A stretch of 64,000 nucleotides of DNA from Sphingomonas kyeonggiensis (GTDB lineage Bacteria > Pseudomonadota > Alphaproteobacteria > Sphingomonadales > Sphingomonadaceae): positions 1,275,116 through 1,339,115 of the forward strand of contig NZ_JAUSTJ010000003.1 of the NCBI RefSeq assembly GCF_030812785.1, given 5' to 3'. How positions within the stretch are numbered: the stretch's first letter is position 1; each line of letters begins with the position of its first letter. The position numbers and the translations under genes are program-made. The notes under the pieces are model-generated. The model did no database searches, was not told the origin of the DNA, and saw nothing but the letters and a program-made list of their open reading frames with translations. Shown in pieces: positions 9,131-16,724 of this stretch.

Positions 9131-10705
9131 ATGAAGACCCTGACTCTATCGGCCGTCGCGTTGCTCGCGACGGCCTCCCCCGTATTCGCCCAGGACTATG
9201 ACGTGCTGATCCGCGGCGGCACCGTCTATGACGGCAGCGGCGCGCCCGGCCGGAGCGCCGATGTCGCGATCCAGGGCGACCGGATCGTCGCGGTGGGGGC
9301 CATCCCCGCCACGGCGACTGCGAAGACCCTGGTCGATGCCCGCGGCAAGATCGTCGCGCCGGGCTTCATCGATCCCCATTCGCACGCGGCGCCGAACATC
9401 CAGACGCCCGAGCTCGCACCCGCGCTGCCGATGCTCCACCAGGGCATCACCACGCTGTTCGCCAATCCGGACGGCGGCGGCCCGGCCGACCTCGCCCCGC
9501 AAATCAGGGACCTCAGGACCAACACCCCTGGCGTCAACGTCGCGCTGATGATCGGCCACAATGCCGTGCGCGCCGCGGTGATGGGCAATGTCGACCGGCT
9601 CGCCACGCCCGAGGAACAGGCCAGGATGGAAGGGCTGGTCACCGCCGCGATGAAGCTCGGCGCGTTCGGCCTGTCCGACGGGCCCTTCTACATCCCTGCC
9701 AAATATTCGAACACCGCCGAAATCGTCGGGCTGGCCAAGGCCGCCAGCGCCTTCCCGCATGCCTTTTACGAAAGCCATATCCGCGACGAGGGCAATTACG
9801 ACATCGGCGTGGTCGCCGCGGTGGAGGAAGTGATCACCGTCTCGCGCGAGGCGAAGATTCCCGGCGTCGTCACCCATATCAAGGTGCTCGGCCCCCAGGT
9901 CTGGGGCAAGTCGGCCGAGGTGATCGCGCATATCGACAAGGCGCGTGCCGCCGGCGTGCAGGTCTGGGCCGACCAATATCCCTATACCGCCTCCGGCTCG
10001 AGCCTGATGGCCTCGCTCGTCCCCGGCTGGGCGCAGGAGGGCGGGGCGGATGCGCTGGCCAAAAGGCTCGAGGATCCGGCGATGCGCGCGAAGATCCGTG
10101 CCGAGATGGTCCCCAATCTCGCCCGCCGTGCCGGGCCGCACGCGATCCAGATCCGCGCCTACAAGGCCGATCCCTCGCTCGACGGCAAGCGGCTCGACGA
10201 AGTCGGCGCGATCCTGAAGCTCGATCCGCTCGATGCGGCGATCGAGATGCTCAAAAAAGGCGGGGCGCCCACCGTGTCGTTCAACATGAGCGACAAGGAC
10301 GTCGAGGCGTTCATGCAGCAGAGCTGGACGATGACCTCCACCGATGGCGGGCTGCCGCCCTTCGGCAAGACCGCCGAGCATCCGCGTGCCTACGGCGCCT
10401 TCCCGCGCAAGCTGCGCAACTATGTGCTCGACAAGCCGGTGATCGGCATGGCCCAGGCGATCCATGCCGCCACCGGGCTGCCGGCCCAGGTGTTCGACGT
10501 GGTCGATCGCGGGGCGCTGCGAAAGGGCGCGTTCGCCGACGTCATCGTCTTCGATCCGAAGACGGTGCGCGACACCGCGACCTATGAGAAGCCGCACGCC
10601 TATGCCCAGGGCATGGACTATGTCTTCGTCAATGGCCGTGCCGCCCTGGCGAACGGCAAGCCGGTGGCGGAGCGGTTCGGCCGGGTGCTGTTGCGCACGC
10701 CCTGA
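9131..10705 (+). CDS. Exported N-acyl-D-amino-acid deacylase-like amidohydrolase (2)
   Basis: A 524-residue paralogue of the 4536-6176 product with a clean signal peptide (MKTLTLSAVALLATASPVFA), so periplasmic. Metal-site motifs: PHSH in FIDPHSHAA, His in SHIRDEGNY, His in VTHIKVLG, and Asp in MTSTDGG. As in its paralogue, the classical Cys ligand is replaced by Asp (NPDGGG). ATG 9131 follows GGGAGAGGG, 13 bp after the receptor stop. The C-terminal AFADVIVFDP segment is the normal end of the amidohydrolase beta-sandwich. Two different deacylases in one operon suggest complementary side-chain specificities (for example acidic versus neutral D-residues); that is inference. Confidence 0.85.
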   Translation: MKTLTLSAVALLATASPVFAQDYDVLIRGGTVYDGSGAPGRSADVAIQGDRIVAVGAIPATATAKTLVDARGKIVAPGFIDPHSHAAPNIQTPELAPALPMLHQGITTLFANPDGGGPADLAPQIRDLRTNTPGVNVALMIGHNAVRAAVMGNVDRLATPEEQARMEGLVTAAMKLGAFGLSDGPFYIPAKYSNTAEIVGLAKAASAFPHAFYESHIRDEGNYDIGVVAAVEEVITVSREAKIPGVVTHIKVLGPQVWGKSAEVIAHIDKARAAGVQVWADQYPYTASGSSLMASLVPGWAQEGGADALAKRLEDPAMRAKIRAEMVPNLARRAGPHAIQIRAYKADPSLDGKRLDEVGAILKLDPLDAAIEMLKKGGAPTVSFNMSDKDVEAFMQQSWTMTSTDGGLPPFGKTAEHPRAYGAFPRKLRNYVLDKPVIGMAQAIHAATGLPAQVFDVVDRGALRKGAFADVIVFDPKTVRDTATYEKPHAYAQGMDYVFVNGRAALANGKPVAERFGRVLLRTP

Positions 10706-10713
10706 CGGGCCGC

Positions 10714-11151
10714 TCAGCGCTGGAGCTTGGTCGCCAGGATCACGGAGGAGGTGGTGCGCTCCACCCCTTCCATGGCGCCGATCGAGTCGAGCAGGTCGTT
10801 GAGCCGGTTGACGTGCGGCGCCTCGATCAGAGCGATCAGGTCGTACTCGCCCGAGATCGCGTAGAGCCCGGCCACCTCGGGCATCGTCACCAGCTGGTCC
10901 TGGGTCGCCTGGGTAGCCTTGGGGTATAGCTTGATCATCACATGGGCGCGGATCAGGCTGCGGTCGTAATCCTCGCCCAGCCGCACCGTATAGCCGGTGA
11001 TCGTGCCCTGGCGCTCGAGCCGCTCGATGCTGCTGTAGATCGTGGTGCGCGAGACACCCAGGGCAGTGGCGAGCTCGGAGACGTTGCGCCGGGCATCCGC
11101 GCGCAGCAGCGCGAGGAGCTGGGGATCGATCTCCTCCGGCCGCAGCGTCAT
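10714..11151 (-). CDS. Lrp/AsnC-family transcriptional regulator
   Basis: A 145-residue regulator. The N-terminal helix-turn-helix (LRADARRNVSELATALGVSR, about residues 15-50) is followed by an Lrp ligand-binding RAM domain (GEYDLIALIEA). It is the second gene of a minus-strand pair with the cyanophycinase-like gene, sharing a 4-bp ATGA overlap (11148-11151). Lrp-type regulators commonly sense amino acids, and this one lies between two plus-strand units for acyl-amino-acid and peptide use. It is therefore the best candidate regulator of the island. The 7-bp inverted repeat at 12203-12241 is a possible target. Confidence 0.9.
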   Translation of the reverse strand: MTLRPEEIDPQLLALLRADARRNVSELATALGVSRTTIYSSIERLERQGTITGYTVRLGEDYDRSLIRAHVMIKLYPKATQATQDQLVTMPEVAGLYAISGEYDLIALIEAPHVNRLNDLLDSIGAMEGVERTTSSVILATKLQR

Positions 11152-12146
11152 TTCGGCCCCGGCGCTCCGATCAGCTTGCCGCCTGTCACCCGCGCGACAC
11201 CGCTGAAGGCGGGGCGGGTGACGCGCAGCGTGTTGAGGTCCAGCGCGCCTTCAGGCCCGATGCCGGTGATCTGCACGCCGGTCCAGTTGAGCGGCTTGCC
11301 GGCACGGATACGCGCGGGTGCCGCCGGCTGGACGAGCCAGGCATGGCCGCCGGGCGGGGTGTGGAGCTTCGCCTTGCCATCGGCTTCGACGCAGAGCGCC
11401 GCGCCTTCATCCACGCCGAGGCCGACCGCGCGCGGGTCGTGCAGTCGCGCCTTGGCTACGAAGGCGATGAGCCGGCCCAGCCGGTCGCGTTTGGCGAAGT
11501 GCGTGTCGGTGACGATGTGCGCCATGCGGGGCATGTGGAGGAAATCGGTGACGAGGGTCACCGCCGGGCCGCCCGGATCGGCGAGCGCGGCAGGGCTGTC
11601 GATGCTGCCGCCGTCCATCGCGCCATAGCCGGTGCCGCCCAATATCGCGAGGCCGGCGCTGGTGCCGCCGATCGGCCGGCCGGCGCGGAGATGCGCGTTC
11701 AGCGCACGGGCAACGGGGGTGCCCTTCCAATAGCGGACGTAGTTGGCCTGGTCGCCGCCGGCGAGGAAGATGCCGTCAGCCTTGGCTATGGTGGCGAGCA
11801 CGCGCGGGTCGGTCGATGCGGCGCGGCTGTGGAACACGATCGTCCGGACCGAGGCGACGCCGCCGACCTGGTTGTAGATCTCTTCGCCGGCCTGGCCTTC
11901 GCCCGAGGCGCGCAGCACGACGATATGGCCGTGCCCGGCCCGCTCGGCGAACCAGCGGAAGGCGGTATAGTCCCAGTCGCCACCGCCCACGAGCATCAGG
12001 GCAGGGGCCGTGGGGCCGCTCCGCTTCGCGGCAAGGTCGCCGATCTCGTAATAGCTATAGGCCGGGTCCGGCCGCGCCGAGGCGACGGGCGGTACGAAGA
12101 GGATCAGGACGGCCAGAAGGAGCCGCGAGAGTGTCTTCAAGGCCAT
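11148..12146 (-). CDS. Secreted cyanophycinase-like peptidase (S51 family)
   Basis: About 332 residues with a signal peptide (LLLAVLILFVPPVASA). It shows the S51/class-I-amidotransferase-like fold signatures: GGDQANY (about residue 130), the nucleophile in GTSAG (about 160), and the histidine block DTHFAKRDRLGRL. In Synechocystis cyanophycinase the corresponding block includes Asp-Gln-His and three arginines that bind the beta-Asp-Arg unit; here Gln is Thr while the arginines are kept. A family member would release dipeptides from cyanophycin or related beta-linked peptides. I used ATG 12146 (AAAGGA just upstream, tight spacing); TTG 12158 is an alternative. It is divergent from the receptor at 12253. 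Confidence 0.75.
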   Translation of the reverse strand: MALKTLSRLLLAVLILFVPPVASARPDPAYSYYEIGDLAAKRSGPTAPALMLVGGGDWDYTAFRWFAERAGHGHIVVLRASGEGQAGEEIYNQVGGVASVRTIVFHSRAASTDPRVLATIAKADGIFLAGGDQANYVRYWKGTPVARALNAHLRAGRPIGGTSAGLAILGGTGYGAMDGGSIDSPAALADPGGPAVTLVTDFLHMPRMAHIVTDTHFAKRDRLGRLIAFVAKARLHDPRAVGLGVDEGAALCVEADGKAKLHTPPGGHAWLVQPAAPARIRAGKPLNWTGVQITGIGPEGALDLNTLRVTRPAFSGVARVTGGKLIGAPGPK

Positions 12147-12202
12147 AGTCCTTTGCAATTCGTTCGTAACCCATGCCCAGAATGCATTTTTATTGTTTCA
12201 TT

Positions 12203-12241
12203 CTGATCCCTGTCGATATCAATATGTCACAAACGGATCAG
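12203..12241. promoter_or_regulatory. Candidate operator between cyanophycinase-like gene and TonB receptor
   Basis: A perfect 7-bp inverted repeat, CTGATCC (12203-12209) and GGATCAG (12235-12241), with an AT-rich 25-bp spacer, lies in the 106-bp divergent intergenic region. GTCGATAT also occurs twice (about 12212 and 12246). The site ends 11 bp before ATG 12253. Binding by the adjacent Lrp-type regulator is a guess from position. Confidence 0.35.
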
Positions 12242-12252
12242 GGGGTCGATAT

Positions 12253-15060
12253 ATGCGCCACACGAAGTTCACCGCTCTGGCTCTGGCGAGTGCCAGCCTG
12301 ATCGCATTGCCGGTCGCGGCGATGGCGCAGACGACCGACCAGAATGCCCCTGCGGCGGGCCAGGAGGCGAGCGAGGGCGAGGGGCAGATCGTCGTGCTTG
12401 GCTCGCGCATCCCGCGCATTCAGGCCGAAGGTCCCGCGCCGGTGACCACGATCACCGCCGACGACATCCTGCGCAACGGCTATCAGAGCGTGCCGGACGT
12501 GCTGAAGGCGATCACCCAGAATGGCGGCGAGACGCAGAGCCAGCAAAGCTTCTCGGGCGCGGACTTCACCCCCGGCGCGCAGCAGGTCGATCTGCGCGGG
12601 CTCGGCCCCAACCACACGCTGGTGCTGGTCAATGGCCGCCGCATCGCCGATTTCCCGCTGCCCTTTGGCGGCAACAGCAACTTCACCGACATCTCGAACA
12701 TCCCGGTCGGCCTGATCGAGCGGGTCGAGGTGCTGAGCGGCAGCGCCTCGGCGATCTACGGGTCGGACGCGATCTCGGGCGTGGTCAATTTCCAGCTCAA
12801 GTCCAAGCCCGACGGCACCCGCATCGATTACCGCGCCGGCTTCACCGAGCATGGCGGCGGCAATTCGCAGCGCCTGTCGCTGACCACGGGCTGGGAGACC
12901 GGCGGCTTCCACGGCGTGGTCGGCATCGAGCTGCTCGATCAGCGCCCGCTCTGGGCCTATCAGCGCAAGCTCCAGGATTCGAGCCTGGACAGCCCGTCGC
13001 CCTCGACCGCGATCGCGCGCCGCAACTTCCTGCGCACCGACGAGGACAATGACTATCTCGATCCGGGCGCGAGCGTTTGCGCGTCGCTGTCCAAGCTCAA
13101 CGGCGGCACGACCTACTACGCCACTCGGCCGGAGTACGGCTACGATATCGTCAATGACGAATATATCGACGGCCATTATTGCGGCAGTAACGAAGCGATC
13201 GGCTATGGCACGACGATCAGCCGGCGCCGCGCGATCAGCGGCTATGGCGCGATCGGATACGACCTGAGCGACAAGGCACAGCTCTTCCTCGACGTGCAGG
13301 CCAGCTATTCGGACCTCAAGCTGTTCCGCGACGTGCTCGACTGGTTCTACGTCGCGCCGGACGGCAATGAGGAAGGCACCTTCTTCAATCCCAACATGCC
13401 GACCAGCCTGACCTATAGCGGTGCGCAGCTCGACAACTGGTACCGCCTGTTCACCCCCGAGGAGATGGGCGGCCTGAACGTCGGCATGACGCGCAACCGC
13501 TCGGTCAGCTACAACATCACGCCGGGCATCAAGGGGCAGCTGGGCGCGAAGTGGAACTACGAGTTCAGCGTCAACCACGCCGAATACAGCTCGAAGGTCG
13601 GCTTCCCCCAAGTCGTGATCGACAAGTCGAATGCCTTGTTCCTGGGCCAGCAGCAGGGCATCGATCCCGCCAGCGGCTATGCGATCTTCAACGCCGACAT
13701 CAACCGGCTCTACAAGCCGCTGACTCCGGCCGAATATGCGTCGATCACCGCGATCTCGACCTATCGTCCGAAGACCTGGGTCAACAATGTCTCGGCGACG
13801 ATCAACACCACCAGCCTGTTCCAGCTTCCCGCCGGTCCGGTGGGCTTCGCCGCAGTCGCCGAGGTCGGCAACCAGGGCTATGAGATCAACCCGGACCCGT
13901 TGGCGCTCAGCCAATATTATGTCGGCCTGATCGATTCCGACGGCCATGGCACGCGCCAGCACTGGGGCGTGGGCGGCGAACTTCGCGTGCCGGCCTTCAC
14001 CTTCCTCGAGCTGAGCGGTGCGGGCCGCTACGATCACTACAGCTTCGCCGGCAACGGCTTCGGCAAGTTCACCTATAATCTCGGCGCCGAGCTGCGTCCG
14101 ATGAAGAGCCTGCTGATCCGCGGCGCCTATGGCACCGGCTTCCGGGCGCCCGATCTCCACTATATCTTCAAGGGGCCGGGCAATACGCATACCGGCGGCA
14201 CCGATTATTATCTCTGCGAGCAGGGCGGCGAGGATATCGGCAATTGCCAGTATGACGATGTCGACTTCATCGCCCGCCACAACGGCAACCGCCGCCTGCG
14301 GCCGGAGACCTCAAGCTCGCTGAACGGCGGCTTCTTCTTCCAGCCGAGCCGGAACTTCGATTTCTCGGCGGACTATTTCCGCGTGAAGATGAAGAACCAG
14401 GTGCTCAACATGAACATCGACACGGTGCTGCGCGACGAGGCGGAGTGCCGTGCGACCAACGGCACCACGCCGACCTGCCTCGATGCGATCGCCCGGGTGC
14501 AGCGCTATGCCGGCGGCGCGCTGGCCGGCGAGATCCAGTCGGTCTCGATCAATCCGATCAACATCGCCGAGGAGACTACCGACGGCGTCGACATCGCCGC
14601 ACACCTGCGCGTGCCGACCGCCGGGATCGGCCGCTTTTCGCTGGCGGCGAGCTACACCCATGTGTTCAACCACACGGTCCGCCAGTATCCGGGCGATCCG
14701 ATCGTCGACAAGCTGGCCTTCGAAAGCGGCTACTACATCCCGCGCGACAAGGGCACGGCGAGCCTGACCTGGGATCTCGGCAAGTTCTCGACCACGCTGA
14801 CCGGCCAGCGGCTCAGCCGCCTGCCCAATTATGCCGAGGACGGCTATATCAAGGCGAGCTACCTGTTCAATCTCTCGGCCCAGTACAGCATCACCGAGCG
14901 GGTGCGCCTGTCGGGTACGGTCAACAATCTGTTCGACCAGAACCCGATCAAGGACAGGACCTACAGCTCCTATCCCTATTACGACATCTCGTGGTTCGAC
15001 GGGGTGGGGCGCAGCTTCTATGTCCAGCTGACTTACAAGATGGGTGGAGCCAAGCTCTGA
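12253..15060 (+). CDS. TonB-dependent receptor (peptidase cluster)
   Basis: A 935-residue receptor. The signal peptide ends near AAMAQTT. The plug starts around IVVLGSRIPRIQAEGPAPVTT with ADDILRNGYQSVPDVLK, and the SGSASAIYGSDAISGVVNF motif follows. The barrel includes FRAPDLHYIFKG and LRPETSSSLNGGFF. I chose ATG 12253 (MRHTKFTALALASASL) because AGGGGG lies 6-7 bases upstream and the signal peptide then begins correctly. Its stop overlaps the start of the M20 peptidase gene (TGATG), so import and peptide cleavage are translationally coupled. A likely ligand is a short peptide released by the neighbouring cyanophycinase-like enzyme. Confidence 0.92.
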   Translation: MRHTKFTALALASASLIALPVAAMAQTTDQNAPAAGQEASEGEGQIVVLGSRIPRIQAEGPAPVTTITADDILRNGYQSVPDVLKAITQNGGETQSQQSFSGADFTPGAQQVDLRGLGPNHTLVLVNGRRIADFPLPFGGNSNFTDISNIPVGLIERVEVLSGSASAIYGSDAISGVVNFQLKSKPDGTRIDYRAGFTEHGGGNSQRLSLTTGWETGGFHGVVGIELLDQRPLWAYQRKLQDSSLDSPSPSTAIARRNFLRTDEDNDYLDPGASVCASLSKLNGGTTYYATRPEYGYDIVNDEYIDGHYCGSNEAIGYGTTISRRRAISGYGAIGYDLSDKAQLFLDVQASYSDLKLFRDVLDWFYVAPDGNEEGTFFNPNMPTSLTYSGAQLDNWYRLFTPEEMGGLNVGMTRNRSVSYNITPGIKGQLGAKWNYEFSVNHAEYSSKVGFPQVVIDKSNALFLGQQQGIDPASGYAIFNADINRLYKPLTPAEYASITAISTYRPKTWVNNVSATINTTSLFQLPAGPVGFAAVAEVGNQGYEINPDPLALSQYYVGLIDSDGHGTRQHWGVGGELRVPAFTFLELSGAGRYDHYSFAGNGFGKFTYNLGAELRPMKSLLIRGAYGTGFRAPDLHYIFKGPGNTHTGGTDYYLCEQGGEDIGNCQYDDVDFIARHNGNRRLRPETSSSLNGGFFFQPSRNFDFSADYFRVKMKNQVLNMNIDTVLRDEAECRATNGTTPTCLDAIARVQRYAGGALAGEIQSVSINPINIAEETTDGVDIAAHLRVPTAGIGRFSLAASYTHVFNHTVRQYPGDPIVDKLAFESGYYIPRDKGTASLTWDLGKFSTTLTGQRLSRLPNYAEDGYIKASYLFNLSAQYSITERVRLSGTVNNLFDQNPIKDRTYSSYPYYDISWFDGVGRSFYVQLTYKMGGAKL

Positions 15061-16370
15061 TGCGTACCCTGGCGACTGCGCTTGCTCTGCTGGCCCTGAC
15101 CGCGGCACCCGCCGCGGCACAGGGGCTTTCCAAGGCCGAGAAGGTGATCGACCGCACCGTCGATGCCGAGTTCGAGCGCTCCGTGGCTTTGCTCGCCCGG
15201 CTGGTCGATCAGAATAGCGGCACGCTCAACCTCGACGGCGTCACCAGGGTCGGCGAGATGATGCGCGCCGAACTCGAGCCGCTCGGCTTCGCGATCAGCT
15301 GGAAGCCGATGGGCGAAGTGCAGCGCGCGGGCCATTTGATCGCCGTCCACAAGGGCAAGCCGGGCGGAAAGCGTATCCTGTTGATCGGCCATCTCGACAC
15401 CGTGTTCGAGCTCAGCTCGCCCTTCCAGAAGTTCGTCCGCACCGGCGACAAGGCCGAAGGGCCGGGCGCTGGCGACGACAAGGGCGGCATGGTCGTGATC
15501 GTCTCCGCGCTCAGGGCGATGCAGGCGGCAGGCACGCTCAAGGACGTCAATATCGAGATCGTGCTGACCGGCGACGAGGAGGATGCCGGCAGCCCGCTCA
15601 GCATCTCGCGCGCCGACCTGATCGCCGCGGGTAAGCGCGCCGATGTCGCGCTCGATTTCGAGGGCCTGGTGATCGACGGCGGCAAGGATATGGGTTCGAT
15701 TGCCCGCCGCTCGGTGACTGACTGGCGGATCACCGCGAGCGGCAAGACCGGCCACAGCTCGCTGATCTTCACCTCCCAGTTCGGCGATGGCGCGATCAAC
15801 GAACTCGCGCGGATCCTGGCGACGTTCCGCAAGGAGCTGCCCGAACCCAATCTGACCTTCAACGCGGGTGTGATCGCCGGCGGTGCCCGGGCCGAGATCG
15901 ACGAGAGCGGCAATGCCAAGGCGGGCGGCAAGACCAACATCATCGCCGCCACCGCGGTCGCCACCGGCGACTTCCGCACGCTGAGCGTCGAGCAGACCGA
16001 GCGGGTCCGCGCCAAGATGGAGGCGATCGTCGCCGCGCATGCGCCTGGCACCGATGCGAAGATCGAGTTCGGCGAAGGCTATCCGGCGATGGCGCCGACC
16101 GAGGGCAACAAGGCGCTGCTCGCCGCGCTCAACGGCGTGAACCGCGACCTGGGCCTCCAGAAGATGGCGCCGCTCGATCCGCTCAAGCGCGGAGCGGGGG
16201 ATGTGTCCTTCGTCGCGCATGATGTGGACAGCCTGGCCGGGCTTGGCACCTATAGCACCGGCGATCATGCGCCGGGCGAGACGGTCGACCTCGCCAGCAT
16301 CCGCCGGCAGGCCAAGCGCGCGGCGATCCTGATCAGCCGCCTTGGCACCGGCCGCACCGCGCGGCGCTAA
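15060..16370 (+). CDS. Secreted M20-family zinc carboxypeptidase (carboxypeptidase G2-like)
   Basis: A 436-residue protein with a signal peptide (MRTLATALALLALTAAPAAA), predicted periplasmic. M20 di-zinc motifs are in order: GHLDTVF (His and Asp, about residue 115), GAGDDKGG (bridging Asp), LTGDEEDAG (catalytic Glu pair) and ALDFEG (metal Asp). The dimerisation-domain His is in KTGHSS. The order and spacing resemble glutamate carboxypeptidase (CPG2), which removes C-terminal glutamate from peptides or folate. It overlaps the preceding receptor gene by one base. With dgcN/dgcA in the same island, glutamate release is an attractive but unproven role. Confidence 0.87.
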   Translation: MRTLATALALLALTAAPAAAQGLSKAEKVIDRTVDAEFERSVALLARLVDQNSGTLNLDGVTRVGEMMRAELEPLGFAISWKPMGEVQRAGHLIAVHKGKPGGKRILLIGHLDTVFELSSPFQKFVRTGDKAEGPGAGDDKGGMVVIVSALRAMQAAGTLKDVNIEIVLTGDEEDAGSPLSISRADLIAAGKRADVALDFEGLVIDGGKDMGSIARRSVTDWRITASGKTGHSSLIFTSQFGDGAINELARILATFRKELPEPNLTFNAGVIAGGARAEIDESGNAKAGGKTNIIAATAVATGDFRTLSVEQTERVRAKMEAIVAAHAPGTDAKIEFGEGYPAMAPTEGNKALLAALNGVNRDLGLQKMAPLDPLKRGAGDVSFVAHDVDSLAGLGTYSTGDHAPGETVDLASIRRQAKRAAILISRLGTGRTARR

Positions 16371-16373
16371 CCC

Positions 16374-16556
16374 TCAGTCCTTCCGGCCGCGGACCGGCGG
16401 CAGGTTCGAGAGCTTGGTCAGCAGCAGGGGCAGGTCGCCGCTGATATAGGTGTCCGTCGGCACCGCCCAGCATTCGTCCAATGCGGCAAGCGTTGTCGCC
16501 CCGCGCCCACGCCGCGGCTGGGCACCGGGCGTCTTTCCTGTGCTGTTGATCGGCAT
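16374..16556 (-). CDS. Possible small hypothetical protein
   Basis: A 60-codon open frame starting MPINSTGKTPGAQPRR with a GAGAGCGGA stretch directly before the ATG and GC-rich third positions. It has no recognisable domain, signal peptide or homologue. It lies 3' of a minus-strand terminator-like hairpin that ends the receptor gene, so it would need its own promoter. It could equally be noise in the 354-bp gap between convergent genes. Confidence 0.25.
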   Translation of the reverse strand: MPINSTGKTPGAQPRRGRGATTLAALDECWAVPTDTYISGDLPLLLTKLSNLPPVRGRKD

Positions 16557-16577
16557 TCCGCTCTCGAAAACAAAATG

Positions 16578-16606
16578 GACCAGGCCCGCCGGTCAATACC
16601 GGCGGG
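16578..16606 (-). terminator. Terminator of the minus-strand TonB receptor gene
   Basis: A 9-bp perfect GC stem (16585-16593 with 16598-16606, loop CAAT). On the minus strand it is followed by CCTGGTCCATTTTGTTTTC, which contains two T4 runs. It lies about 120 bp beyond the stop of the receptor gene that ends at 16725. Confidence 0.6.
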
Positions 16607-16724
16607 CGCTGGCCCTGGAACCCTAGAACGTCGTCCCGCAGGATCGGGTTCCCATCGCGATAACAACAAAACAGGTTGGCGATGCGTGGCACCGCCAACC
16701 CGAGGGGACATCGCTTGGGGGCAA

